From Rhodococcus opacus (lineage in GTDB: Bacteria > Actinomycetota > Actinomycetes > Mycobacteriales > Mycobacteriaceae), in the NCBI RefSeq assembly GCF_012396235.1, contig NZ_JAAXPA010000007.1, forward strand, positions 1 to 64,000: DNA of 64,000 bases. The letters are read 5' to 3'. Under the pieces are notes generated by a model. That model was given only the letters and a program-made list of their open reading frames with translations. It was not told where the DNA came from and searched no databases. Every line of letters begins with the position of its first letter. Positions within the stretch are counted from its first letter, which is position 1. A program made the translations under genes and the position numbers. Of this stretch, positions 22,067 to 34,300 are shown piece after piece.

Positions 22067-23506
22067 ATGGCCAAGCTCACAGAATCCCTCCAACGTCTCA
22101 CAGGCGACCGTCGCGCAACGGTCGATGCGGTCACCGCTGCACCCACACCGCTGCAGCCGATCGACCTCACCGACGACGCGGTGGTCGCCGAAGTACTCGA
22201 CCTCGCCGTGCGAGTCGGTGAAGTGCTCCTCGCGTCCGGCACCGGTGCGATGGACACCGCCGAGCAGGTGCAGTTCATCGCCGCCACGTACGGCCTCGCT
22301 CAGTGCGATGTGGATGTCACGTACAACTCCATCGTGCTGTCCGCGTACCGCGGGCCGACGCTCCCGCCGGCGAGCACGATGCGGATAGTGCACTACCGCT
22401 CGATGGACTTCACCCGCCTCGCGGCGGTGGACCGGCTCACGCGGCGGATCCGCCGGGAGGCCGTCACCCCCAGCGAGGCGCACGAGGCCCTGACCGCGGT
22501 CACCACGGCGCCGCACCCGTACAACCGCTGGATCGCGACGCTCGCCTGGGCGTCCATGGCCGCGTCGGTCTCCGTGTTGATGGGTGGTGGTGTGCTGGTC
22601 GCATCGGTCGCCTTCCTGACGACGATGGTGATCTACCGGGTCAACCGCGTCCTCAACCGCATCGGTCTGCCGTTCTTCTTCCAGCAGGTGGCGGGCGGTC
22701 TGGTGGCGGCGACCCCGGCGGCGACGCTGTACACGTTCCAGGATCAGCTGGGTGTCGAGATCAGACCCTCACAGATCATTTCGGCCGGTGTGGTGGTGCT
22801 GTTGTCCGGGTTGTCGCTGGTCGGTTCCGTGCAGGACGCCATCACCGGAGCACCGATCACCGCGGCGGCGCGATTCTTCGAAGTGGTCATGATGACCGGC
22901 GGCATCATCGCCGGTGTGGCCATCTCGTTGCGTCTGACCGGTGTGCTGGGTTCGACCCTGCCACCCGTCAACGTCGAGATCACGGAACTCGTGCAGCTAC
23001 CCGTCCTGGTGATGTCGGGCGCTTTCGCGTCGATGTTCTATGCATTGGCCTGCTACGCCGAGCAGCGTGCCCTCACGGCCGCGTGGTTCGGTGGCGCGGC
23101 CGGCGCCCTGGTCTACATGGTGGCGCACCAGTTCGGCATCGGCCCCATCATCGGTTCGGCACTCGCGGCCACGGTGGTCGGTTTCGCCGGTGGTCTGATG
23201 GCCCGCCGCGCGCTCACGCCGCCGCTGGTCGTCGTGGTGGCGGGTATCACGCCACTGCTGCCGGGTCTGTCTCTGTACCGGGGTCTGTACGCCCTGCTCA
23301 ACAACGAGGTGGTGATCGGACTCAGCTCGCTGCTGGCGGCGTTCGGTATCGGCTGCGCGCTCGCGGCGGGCGTCACGCTGGGCGAGTGGATCGCCCGGAC
23401 CCTGCGGAGGCCGCGCATCCTGCGTCGCACAGACGACATCCGCCGCCCCGTCTTCAAGACGAGGCGGCGGAAGCCGGTCGAAACACACACACAGAAGGCG
23501 GCCTGA
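22067..23506 (+). CDS. thrE: ThrE-type threonine/serine exporter
   Basis: 479 aa. The soluble N-terminal domain (LDLAVRVGEVLLASGTGAMDTAEQVQFIAATYGL, with GTGAMDTAE) is the hallmark of the ThrE N-terminal half. About ten hydrophobic helices follow, including the second-half repeat AWFGGAAGALVYMV ... ITPLLPGLSLYRGLY. In Corynebacterium, ThrE exports L-threonine and L-serine by proton antiport. The C-terminus is basic. Its coding region ends just before a hairpin separating it from the convergent mbtH-like gene. Confidence 0.9.
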   Translation: MAKLTESLQRLTGDRRATVDAVTAAPTPLQPIDLTDDAVVAEVLDLAVRVGEVLLASGTGAMDTAEQVQFIAATYGLAQCDVDVTYNSIVLSAYRGPTLPPASTMRIVHYRSMDFTRLAAVDRLTRRIRREAVTPSEAHEALTAVTTAPHPYNRWIATLAWASMAASVSVLMGGGVLVASVAFLTTMVIYRVNRVLNRIGLPFFFQQVAGGLVAATPAATLYTFQDQLGVEIRPSQIISAGVVVLLSGLSLVGSVQDAITGAPITAAARFFEVVMMTGGIIAGVAISLRLTGVLGSTLPPVNVEITELVQLPVLVMSGAFASMFYALACYAEQRALTAAWFGGAAGALVYMVAHQFGIGPIIGSALAATVVGFAGGLMARRALTPPLVVVVAGITPLLPGLSLYRGLYALLNNEVVIGLSSLLAAFGIGCALAAGVTLGEWIARTLRRPRILRRTDDIRRPVFKTRRRKPVETHTQKAA

Positions 23507-23540
23507 GGCAGTTTCAGGTGACGGCCTCTCGGCCGTCTGC

Positions 23541-23580
23541 CGGGTACGACCGCCGGTGTCTCACCGGACGGTCGTCCCGG
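23541..23580. terminator. Hairpin between convergent thrE and mbtH-like genes
   Basis: An imperfect inverted repeat centred on CGGTG-TCT-CACCG and extended by ACGACCG/CGGTCGT and CGGG/CCCG. It sits in the 107-bp gap between two convergent stops, as a bidirectional terminator should. Confidence 0.55.
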
Positions 23581-23613
23581 CACATCGTCGCCGAAACGCG
23601 GCGCCCGGGGAGG

Positions 23614-23865
23614 TCAGCTCTTGTCGACGCTGTGCCGTCCGCCCGACTTCTCGTCGGCCTCCATGGCCTCACGCAGGCTCTTCGGCCGCATGTCGGTCCA
23701 GTTCTTCTCCACGTACTCGAGGCACGCGGCCCGGCTTTCCTCGCCGAAAACTACGCGCCAGCCTGCCGGCACCTCAGAGAACGTGGGCCACAGTGAGTGC
23801 TGGTCCTCATCGTTCACCAGCACGTAGAAGCGGCCTTCTTCGTCATCGAATGGATTGGTGCTCAT
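23614..23865 (-). CDS. MbtH-like protein
   Basis: 83 aa, the usual family length. Signature residues are [14 protein letters not shown], the conserved W in EKNWTDMRP and SLREAM. MbtH-like proteins bind adenylation domains of NRPSs and are needed for their solubility or activity. Here it is the last gene of the siderophore operon, overlapping the monooxygenase stop (ATGA at 23865-23862), so it is expected to serve the large NRPS upstream. Confidence 0.95.
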   Translation of the reverse strand: MSTNPFDDEEGRFYVLVNDEDQHSLWPTFSEVPAGWRVVFGEESRAACLEYVEKNWTDMRPKSLREAMEADEKSGGRHSVDKS

Positions 23866-25208
23866 CTCGCCTCGCTTGTCGCATACGTGTCCTGTGCGTT
23901 CACACTAGCAAGCGTGCCGTTGCGGCCACGCCTTGTTACGACAGATGTAACGATCTCTCCCGCCCGCACGGCAACGTTCGACAGGAGCGACGACGTGATT
24001 CCGTGCGTTTTCTCCGTGCCGCCCTGCAGATAGATTCCCGCTGTGACGTCCGGTGAAACCGCCAATCTGTAATCTCGGCCCACGTCGCGCGGCGGGTGGG
24101 TTTGCGGCGCGAGATCGCCGAGTAGAGGTTCGAGGGGTGCGGGGGTGAAACCGGTGGCCAGAATCAGTGCGTCGCAAGCGAGAGTGTCGGTGAGGCCGTC
24201 CACGCCGCTGCGGACAGCCACCTCGATTCCGTCCGAAGTCTCGTCGACGGCAATGATCTCCGACGCGCGACGCATGAACAGGCGACGACGCCCACGAACG
24301 CGTTCCTGGTATTCGGTCGCGTAGAGCTCGTTGATGAGCTCGATGTCGACCACCGAATAGTTAGTACTCCTATGGACATCCAGCAATCGCAGACGCTCCG
24401 CCTCCGGGGCACCGTGCAGATCGTCCACCGCCTCCGGATCGAAGATGCGGTTGGCGTACGGACTGTCGTCGGCCGGGCTGTACCCGTACCGCGAGAAGAC
24501 GCTGTGGACTTCGGCTTCGGGGTAGTTTCCGTGCAGGTACTGCACAATCTCGGCGGCACTCTGACCCGCTCCGAGGACGACGAACCGATGGTGGACCGGG
24601 GCCGGCATCTCACCGAGCCGGAACAGGAACTGGTGGTTGTGGAAGCACCGCGCAGAGGGGTTGGCCCACTCGGGGATTCGTTCCCGCAGACCGGCGCCCA
24701 TCACGACGTTGCGCGCGATCACCGTGCTGCCGTCGGCGGCGCGGACCTCGAAACGGTCGATCACCCCGTCGTCGCCGCGGATTCCGCGCACGGTCTCCAC
24801 CGCGGTGCCGTATCGCACGTCGGCGTCCACTCGGCGTGCCGCCCACTGCAAGTAGTCGTGAAACTCGTGACGAGTCGGGAAGAAGGTCTGGTGATTGACG
24901 AAGTCGACGAGGCGACCCTGATCGAAAAGGTAATTGAAGAAGGTGAATGCGCTACGCGGATTCCGGAACGTCACCAGGTCCTTCGGAAACGCGATCTGCA
25001 TCGTCGCGCCGTCGAGAAGCATCCCAGGATGCCACCCGAACCGATCCTGCTTCTCGAAGAACTGCGCGCTGATCCGCTCGCGCGGGGGGCACTCCGCATT
25101 GTGCTCCTCGATGGCAATGGCCAGGGCGAGGTTAGCGGGACCGAATCCGACACCCACGACATCTCGCACCGGGAGATCTGTACCGACCGTTTCCGGCGAT
25201 TCACTCAT
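23862..25208 (-). CDS. L-ornithine N5-monooxygenase (SidA/PvdA family)
   Basis: 448 aa from MSESPETVG. Flavin-dependent N-hydroxylating monooxygenase: FAD motif [14 protein letters not shown], substrate segment [15 protein letters not shown] and [22 protein letters not shown] motif [16 protein letters not shown], then [12 protein letters not shown] and C-terminal LATGF. It hydroxylates the side-chain amine of ornithine using NADPH and O2, supplying hydroxyornithine for hydroxamate formation. I chose the start at 25208 because the upstream frame carries the iron box at 25272-25290 and is not family-like. It overlaps the mbtH-like gene. Lysine as substrate is less likely, given the formyltransferase and adenylation codes in the cluster. 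Confidence 0.92.
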   Translation of the reverse strand: MSESPETVGTDLPVRDVVGVGFGPANLALAIAIEEHNAECPPRERISAQFFEKQDRFGWHPGMLLDGATMQIAFPKDLVTFRNPRSAFTFFNYLFDQGRLVDFVNHQTFFPTRHEFHDYLQWAARRVDADVRYGTAVETVRGIRGDDGVIDRFEVRAADGSTVIARNVVMGAGLRERIPEWANPSARCFHNHQFLFRLGEMPAPVHHRFVVLGAGQSAAEIVQYLHGNYPEAEVHSVFSRYGYSPADDSPYANRIFDPEAVDDLHGAPEAERLRLLDVHRSTNYSVVDIELINELYATEYQERVRGRRRLFMRRASEIIAVDETSDGIEVAVRSGVDGLTDTLACDALILATGFTPAPLEPLLGDLAPQTHPPRDVGRDYRLAVSPDVTAGIYLQGGTEKTHGITSSLLSNVAVRAGEIVTSVVTRRGRNGTLASVNAQDTYATSEAR

Positions 25209-25271
25209 AGCTCGTTGTCCGTCCTCGACGCCGCGCCGCACCCGACCCAGCCGCCGTCCGCCTTCGAAAAG

Positions 25272-25290
25272 ATAGTGAAGCCTATCCTTA
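25272..25290 (-). promoter_or_regulatory. IdeR/DmdR-like iron box upstream of the monooxygenase
   Basis: The minus-strand 19-mer TAAGGATAGGCTTCACTAT agrees with the IdeR consensus TWAGGTWAGSCTWACCTWA at about 15 positions. It lies in the 161-bp gap between the NRPS stop and the monooxygenase start, so the last two genes may have their own iron-responsive promoter. Confidence 0.55.
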
Positions 25291-25369
25291 TTTCCAGCAC
25301 AGTACCAAGTACTTCCGGCCCTCGCGGCGGCGAACTCCGCCCCGGAACTGCGATCTGGATCACTCTTGA

Positions 25370-28300
25370 TCATCGGGATCCTTCCGCCCACACGGTGACC
25401 AGCGACGACAACTCCGACGCCCAGCCACGAACCGTCTCGGCGTCCAGCACATCCGAGGAGAACGAGAAATACGCGTGGACGGGTCCGTCGCCGATCGGCT
25501 CGTAGAAACTCAGCGTCAGGTCCGAATCCGGAACACCCACCGGCACCGGCATCAACCCACCCAGCGCGTCGAGACGACCGAGCCTGGCCTGCTCGTGATG
25601 AACGAGCATGACCTGCGGACGCAGCACCGCGGTCTCACCGACCGCCTCCACGACGTCGGCGAACGCCACATCCTGGTTGTCCAGCGCGTCGAGATTCGCG
25701 GTACGGACACGCCGCAGCAACTCCACGGGATCGGGATCACCGCTCGTATCCGTTCGCAACAGAACGATATTGAAGAAGCAGCCGACCAGCGCGTCCAGCG
25801 CCTCCTCCGTGCGTCCCGCGACGAGTGACCCCAGCGGAATGTCCGTGCCCGCGCCGTGCCGTGTCAGCACGGTGGCGAGTGCGGCCTGCAACACCATGAA
25901 CAGGCTGGTGCCCGTGTCGCTCGCGAACCTCCGGGCCGCGCTGTGGAGTTCCGCGTCGATCTCGACCGGCACGATCTCCGCCGTCCGCGGTCCGCGCCCG
26001 GCCGGGGCGGGCAGGTCGAGCCGGGACGGCATGCCGTCCAGCGTCTCCCGCCAGTAGTCGAGCTGACGCGACCGACGGCTGTCCGGGTCCTCGGGATCGC
26101 CGACGAGTGCCTGCGACCACACGACGTAGTCGGCGTATCCGACGGGCAGCGGTTCCCACCCGGGTTCCTCGCCGTGCGAGCGCGCTGCGTATGCGCCCAT
26201 CAGATCACCGAGCAACGGCACCACGGACCACTCGTCGACGGCGATGTAGTGCATCGCGAGGAGCAACACCTGGGTGCCGTCGGCGCCGGTCACGAGATGC
26301 ACCCGGAGCGGTGCGTGCTCGGTGAGATCGAGGGGTTCCTGCGCCAATTCGAAGACGGTGCGGTGAACGTCTCCGTCCCCGACGTCGACGAGTTCGAGGG
26401 CGGGCCGCACCGCTTCCTGCGCGACGACGGTGTCCCCGGCCTCTACGTACACGGTCCGCAGCGGTTCGTGCCGGGACGTGACGTCGTCGAGAGCCTGCGC
26501 CAGGATCTCGACATCGACGGTATCGCGAAGCTGCAGCGACAGTGCGTGACTGGCCCGCGCCTCGGCGCCGGCCGCCCGGAACTGCTTCCAGAACCGGCGT
26601 TGCGGCCCGGACAACGGCAGCGCCTCCGGTCTCGGGTCCGCTGCCGTCAGCACCGGCCTGCCGGTGGACGAGGCCCCCGCGACGAGTGCGGCGAGTTCGG
26701 CCACCGTGGAATTGTCGAACACGTCCCGGATACCGATGTCGACGGCGAACCGCCCGCGGATCCGTCCCACCACCCGCATCGACGCCATGGAGTTGCCGCC
26801 GAGGTCGAAGAAGTTGTCGTGGATGCCCACCGACGGCAGATGCAGGATGTCGGCGAACACTGCGGCGATCTCCTTCTGCTCCGACGTCTGCGGGGCGCCG
26901 TCCCCGGTCAGGGCCGACCAGTCCGGCAGCGGAAGCGCCTTGCGGTCGAGTTTGCCGTTGGGTGTCAACGGGAGATCGCCGTCCAGCACGACCACGAGAG
27001 TCGGCACCATGTAGTCGGGCAACCGCGCGGCGGCGTGTTCCCGCACCGCCTGCGGATCGATCTGCCCGGCTCCGTGACCGTCGGCCGGTGTCACATAGCC
27101 CACGAGCCGGACGATGTCGCCGGACCGGTCCGCGACGACCGCCGACTGCTTCACCACCGGATGGCTTCCGAGGGCCGCGATGATCTCGCCGAGTTCGATG
27201 CGGAATCCGCGGATCTTCACCTGGTCGTCGACGCGTCCGAGGAAGTCGATGTTGCCGTCGGCCCGCCAGCGCGCCCGGTCACCGGTCCGGTACATCCGGG
27301 TGCCCGCGTCGCCGAAGGGGCTGGGCAGGAACCGTACCGACGTGAGGTCGGGCCGGCCGAGGTAGCCGCGGGCCAGTCCGCGTCCGGCGATGTACAACTC
27401 GCCCGCCACTCCCGGCGGTACCGGCTGCAGGCGGTCGTCGAGGACGTACGCCTGCTCGTTGGGATCGGGGATGCCGATCGGCACGGCCGAGTTCCATCCG
27501 GGTTGCGCCTGCCACAGCGTGTTGTTGACGGTGGCCTCGGTGAGGCCGTACGCGGCCAGCAGGTTGAGCCGTTCCGCCCAGCGTCCGATCAGTTCCGGCG
27601 GCACGGTCTCGGTGCCCACCAGCACGGTGCAGCCCTCGGGGACGTCACACCCCGACGGCAACGCCGCCAGCAGTGACGGCGGAATGATCGCGTGCGTCAC
27701 GGCGTGTGCGGCCATGAAGTCGGTGAGTTCCGGTCCGGCGACGCGGGACTCGTCGGGCACGATCACCAGGCGGGATCCCGTGCACAGTGCCATCGACAAC
27801 TCGAAGACCGCGACGTCGAATCCGATCGACGCGAACTGCATCACCACCGAACCGGGGACGAGCTTCATCCGCTGTTCGGCGGTCGCGACGAGGCTGGGGA
27901 TCCCGTCGTGAGTGAGGATCGCGCCCTTGGGTTTACCGGTGGAGCCCGACGTGTAGATGACGTACGCGGCGTGGTCCAAGCCCTGCGGGGGCTGCGGCAC
28001 CTGCGGGGCGGGGCCGGTCTCGAGTTCCGCGACGACGGACGCGTCGTCGAGGAGAACGCGAGCGAGGCTGCCGACGTCCGCGATGCGCGGGCTCTCCCCC
28101 ACCGTGGTCACCAGCACCCGCGCGGCGGAGTCGGCGAGCATGTAGGAGATGCGGTCGGATGGGTGGTTCAGGTCGAGCGGAAGGTACGCGGCCCCGAGTT
28201 TCAGCACCCCGAGCACGACCGAAACCATCTGCGCCGACCTCGGGACCGCGAGTCCCACAACGTCTTCGGCGCAGACGCCGCGGCGATGCAGCAGTGCGGC

Positions 28301-31300
28301 GATTCGGTCGGCGCGAACACTCAGTTCCGCGTAGGTAACCTCGCCGTCGCCGTCGACGACGGCCACGACGTCCGGGGTCGCGGCCACGTGGCGGGCGAAT
28401 GCCTCGTAGAACGTCTCCTCCGCCACCGGCTGTGCGGTGTCGTTGAACCCGCGCACCACGAGTTCGCGTTCGTCGCCGAGGAACACGTCGAGGTCGCCGA
28501 CCGTGCGACCCGAGTCCGACGCGAGGGCGTCCAGCACCACGACCTGCCTGCGCGCGATCTTCTCCGCGGTGGCCCGGTCGAACAGGTCGGAGCCGTATTC
28601 GAAACGCAGCTCGACCCGGTCGTCGTCGAGGTACTCGGTGAAGTTGAACACCAGGTCGAACTTGGCGGTGCGTTCCTCGAACGCCACCGGGGCGAGGGCC
28701 AGTCCGGGTGCGAGCGCCGAATCGGACGTCCGGCTGTGGTAGCCGACCATCACCTGGAACAGCGGGTTCCGGGCCAGGGTCCGCGCCGGATTCACCTTCT
28801 CCACGACGGTTTCGAAAGGGACGTCCGCATGCGAGAACGCCGCCAGGTCGGTGTCGCGGACCCGTGCCAGCAGCTCGTCGAACGTGGGGTTGCCGGACAC
28901 GTCCGTCCGCAGCACCACGGTGTTGACGAAGAATCCGATCAGGTCGTCGAGACCCTGTTCGCTGCGACCGGCGACCGGCGCGCCGATCGGCAGGTCGTCG
29001 CCCGCTCCGAGACGGTGCAGCAACGCCGCCGACGCCGCGTGCAGCACCATGAACATGCTGGTTCCCGACGTCCGCGCGAGCGCACGCAGGGCCCGTGTCG
29101 TCGCGGCGTCGAGCGTCGTCTCGATCGCGCCACCGGCGAAGCTGGGCCGCGCGGGCCGGGTGCGGTCGGTGGGGAGCACCAACTCCTCCGGCGCACCGTC
29201 GAGAGTCGTCGCCCAGTAGTCGAGTTGACGGCTGACGAGGCTGGACGGGTCCTGCGGATCACCCAGAACGTCGCGCTGCCACAGCGTGTAGTCGGCGTAC
29301 TGCACGCCGAGCGGCTCCCACGCCGGCGCCGAACCCTGCGCGCGAGCGGCGTACGCCGTCATCAGGTCCCGCAGGAACGGGCGGTCCGACCATTCGTCGG
29401 TGGCGATGTGGTGCAGCACGATGGCCAGCACGTGTTCGTCCGCGACCCGGATGAGGCTCGCGCGCACCGGGATCTCCGTGGCCAGGTCGAACGGGCGGCC
29501 GACGGTCTCGGTGATCAGCCGGACCAGATCGGCCTCGGTGCCGTCCACCACCGCGACGTCGGGGCGGGCGTCGTCCAGGATCACCTGCACCGGTTCACCG
29601 TCGTGCTCCCCGAACACCGTTCGCAGCGATTCGTGCCGCGACACGACGTCGGTCAGCGCCTGCTCGAACAACCCGGGGTCCAGTGCACCCTGCAGTCGCA
29701 GGACGATCGGGAAGTTGTACGCGACGGCGGGGCCCGCCCCATCCCGAACCGACGCGCCCTCCATCTGCTGGAGCAGCCACAGTCGTTGCTGCGCAGCGGA
29801 GAGCGGCAGGTGCTCGGGACGCGGCCGAGCCACCAGTACCGGACGCGTCGATCCGGTGTCGTCGCCGATCCGGGCGGCGAGTTCCGCCACGGTCGGTGCC
29901 TCGAACAGGTCGCGCATGGTGAGGTCGGTGTCGAGTGCGGCCCGTGCCCGGCTGATCAGCCTGGTGGCCAGCAACGAGTGACCGCCGAGGTCGAAGAAGT
30001 CGTCGTCGACCCCGGGGGCGGGGACGCCGAGGACCTCACCGAACAAGGCGGACAGCACCCGTTCGGTGTCGGTGCGCGGTTCCGTGCGCGCGCCGCCGCT
30101 GCGGCCGAGCACGTCGTCCGCCGACGGCAGCGCCTTGACGTCGAGCTTGCCGTTGACCGTCATCGGCAGGCTGTCGACCTTGATGACCGCGGCGGGCACC
30201 ATGTAGTCCGGCAACGTTGCGCGCAGCGCCTGTGAGTACTTGTCAACGTCCCGCGGTTGATAAGTACTCACGGGGACGGCGTAGCCGACCAGTCGCTTGA
30301 ATCCACCCGCACCGGAGTCGACCACGACAGCCGCCTGGCGCACGCCGTCCAGCGCTTCGAGCGCGGACGCGATTTCGCCGAGTTCCACCCGGTGACCGCG
30401 GATCTTCACCTGATCGTCGGTCCGGCCGAGAAAGTCGAGATTCCCGTCCTCACGTCTCCGGACGAGATCACCCGTCCGATACATACGTACGGATTCCCGG
30501 AACGGGTCGGCGACGAACCGCTCCGCCGTCAGTGCGAACCGGTCGAGGTAGCCGCGCGCCAACCCGACCCCGGAGATGTACAACTCACCGGGAACGCCGT
30601 CCGGGACCGGACGCAACCAGGCGTCCAGCACGTAGGCGGACGTATTCCAAATCGGGGTGCCGACGGTGGGTGTCGCGCTGTCCGCGGTGCCGGCGCCGAG
30701 GGTGTTGATCGTGTACTCGGTGGGACCGTACAGGTTGTACCCGACCGTTCCGTCCGTGTCGCGCAACCGGTTCCACACCGAATCCGGCACTGCCTCACCG
30801 CCGAGGAGCACCAGCGGCGGCCGGTGCCGCCCCGGACCGTCGTCGAGCAGACCCTCCTCGACGAGGTGCTGGGCGTACGTCGGCGTCACGTTGACGACGT
30901 CGATCGCGTGGGCGTCGCAATAGGTCACGAGCGCCTCGGCGTCACGCCGCAGATTCTCGTCGCAGATGTGGACCTCGTGACCTTCGACCAGCCACAGCAG
31001 TTCCTCCCACGACATGTCGAACGCGAACGACACGCTGTGCGCGATGCGCAGTCGCCGGCCGCCCGCAGCGGCCACGACGGGTTCGAAGATCGCCTCACGA
31101 TGGTTGAACTGCATGTTGGTCAGGCCGCGGTACGGGGTGACGACGCCCTTCGGCTTGCCCGTGGACCCGGACGTGTAGATGACATACGCCGGATGGTCCA
31201 GGCGCCCGGGGGTTCCGGGCGCGAATCCGCCGAGTTCGGCCTCCGACAGCGGTCCGGACGCGACCGCGCCGACGTCCAGAGTGTCGACGGTCAGCGTGTC

Positions 31301-34300
31301 GACCGTCGCAGCGGCGAGGGTTCCCGCGACGTCCGACGTGGTGACCAGGACCGTCGGACGCGCGTCGTCGAGCATCGCGACGAGGCGCTCGGCGGGGTGG
31401 TCCAGTTCGAGCGGCAGATACGCGGATCCGGTGCGCAGCACGGCGAACAGCGCGACCACCATCTCCACCGCCCGCGGCAGCGCGAGTGCGACGATCCGCT
31501 CCGGGCCCGCGCCGCGGCCCAGCAGGAGCCGGGCCATCCGGTTCACGTCGGCGTCGAGTTCGGCGTAACTCACGGTGCGGTCCCCGAACACCAGGGCCGT
31601 CTCGTCCGGTCGGAGTCGGGCCGCGTCGGCGAACAGATCGGCGATGGTTCTGTCGGGCAGAGCCTTCCGTTCGAACGGCGCGGGCGTTGCGGCACCGGCG
31701 ATTCCGCCGACCACACCCGACAGGTCGGTGGACCACTCCTCGAGCACGGTCAGGTACCGCGACAGCATACGTTCGACCCGCGACTCCGAGATCTTCTCGG
31801 GGTGGAACTCGAACTTCACCTTCACGCTCGCGCCCGGCGTCACGACGACCGTGACCGGGTAGTGCGTGTGATCGATGCTGTCGCCGCCGCTGATGTCGTG
31901 CGCCGCATCGAGCGCCGCCACCTGCTTCTCGTCCACGAAGTTCTGCAGGACGTACAGCACGTCGAACAGCTGCCGGTGCTCGGAGACCCGCTGGATGGAG
32001 GCGAGCCCGAGGTAGTCGTACGGGGTCAGCGCCAACCTCTCCGACTGGATTCGCCGGAGCAGGTCGGCGACGGTCTCGCCGGCGCGCAGCGTCGTCCGGA
32101 CGGGGACGGTGTTGAGGAACATTCCCGCCACCGCGTCGATGCCCGGGACCTCCGGTGGGCGCCCGGCCACGGTGGTGCCGAACACCAGGTCCCGGCGTCC
32201 GGTCTCGATTCCGAGCACGACGGCCAGCGCGGCATTGAGCACCGCGTTGAACGTGACACCGGCACCGCGGGCACCGGCACGGAGCCGTTCGCTCAGTTCC
32301 TCGGACAGCACCGCGTCCCGGCGCTGGGGTGGCTGCGGCTCCCCCACGACGGTCGCGGCCAGCAGCGTCGGTTCGTCGAGCCCGCCGAGCGCGTCGGTCC
32401 ACGCCGACTGCGCGGCACCGGAGTCCCGGGTGGCCAGCCACTGCAGGTAGTCCTCGAAAGATCCTTCCGGGGCGGCGAACCCGGAGTCGTCGCCGCCCGA
32501 TTCGTAGAGGGCGAGCAGCTGGCTGACGACGAGGCCGTTGGACCATCCGTCCCACAGCAGGAACTGCCGGTTGATCACCAGTCGGTCGTGGGAGTCGCCG
32601 AGCCGCAGCACCATTGCCCGCCACAGCGGCGGGGAGGTGAGGTCGAACGGTGTCAGCCGGTCCTGTGCGGTCAGCTGTTCGGCGTAGGACGCACGTTCAG
32701 GCTCGTCGAGTTCCCGGAGGTCGAACTCGGCGATGGGCACGTCCAGGCCGGCGGCGAAGAACTGCACCGGCGCGGGCAGGCCGGCACTGACGAATCCCGC
32801 TCGCAGCGTGGGGTTGCGTCGCTGCAGGGTGCGCAGCGCGGCGGCGAGCCTGTCGGTGTCGAGGCGGTGCGCGAAGTCGAGTGAGAACTGTGCCGTGTAG
32901 ATGTCGGCGCCGGAGTCGAACCCGGCCTGGAAGTAGAGGCCCTCCTGCAGCGGCGACAGCGGCAGCACCGTGTCGACCCCACTCGGGCTCGCCTCGACGA
33001 TCCGGGCGATCTCCTCCTGCGTCAGCTCCACGAGGGGAAGGTCGGACGGTGTGAGCATCGCCGGTCCGTCGTGTTCTCCTGCGGCGTCGGCCAGTTCACG
33101 AAGTGCCGACACCCAGCCGTCGCTCAACGCGACGACGTCGGCCTCGCTCAGGTCTGCGTCCGACCAGGCGAAGACGGCCTGCAGTTCGGTGCCCCGCTCG
33201 GACTCCTCGCACAGGGCGTTGATCACCAGCCGGTAAGGGCCACCGAGATCGGCATCGGGATCGGTTGCCAGCGAGTCGGATTCGACCGCGGGCGTCCAGG
33301 GTCCGGGCACCGCGTGCGGCATGCGGCCCAGGTAGTTGAACAGCACCTGCGATTCCGCCCGTGCCGCCAGAAGACCCGCGGTGCGCGCGTTGACGTACCG
33401 CAGCATGCCGTAGCCGATGCCGCCGTCGGGGGCGCCGCGCAGCTGTTCCTTGACGTCCTGGAGCGTCTCGAGTGCGCCCGTCCGGCTGCGCAGCCGGACG
33501 GGGGTGACGTTGGTGATCCAGCCGACGGTCCGGGAGAGATCCACGCCCTCGGTGAGTTCTTCGCGGCCGTGCCGCTCGAGGTCCACCAGCAGGTCGTTCT
33601 CGCGTCCACGGCCGGCGAACCACCGGTCGGCCGACAGTCGTAGCGCCGCGAGCAGCACATCGGTGACGTCGGCGCCGACCACGGCGGGAACGGTGGTCAG
33701 CAGCGCCGTCGTGAGTTGCGGGTCCAGGAGGACCGTCCGCCGTGCGCCGCTGCTCACGACCGCGTGCCCGTCGGTGTCGGCCACCAGGTCGGCACCGGGT
33801 TCGGTGACGCGCAGCCAGTGGTCGAGTTCGGCGAGCCGGGCGGGGTCCTGCGCCTGCTCGGTGACGATGCGGGCGAATCCGCGCAGCGACGTGGGCACCG
33901 GGTCGAGCGCGGCGTCCTGGCCGCTGTCGGCCGCCACCCACGCCATGGCGAGGTCCTCGATCAGCGTCCGCCACGACACCCCGTCGATCACCAGATGGTG
34001 TGCGACGAGGAGGAGCCTGCCCAGCTCCTGCGGGCCGGCGTCGAACCACACCGCCGACAGCATGGTGCCGTCGTCGGGGTCGAGCCGATCGGTGGCGGCG
34101 TCGGATTCTGCTGCGACGGTTTCGCGCAGCGCGGCGGCGTCGAGTCCGGTGACGTCGACGCGACGCAGTTCCAGGTCTGCGGATTCGGTGATCTCGAGCG
34201 ACCACACACCCGGCGCGTGCCGGGTGAGCTTCTGCCGCAGGCCGTCGTGGTGACCGATCACCGAGTGCAGGGCGGCCGTCAGGACGGTAGTGCTGGTTCC

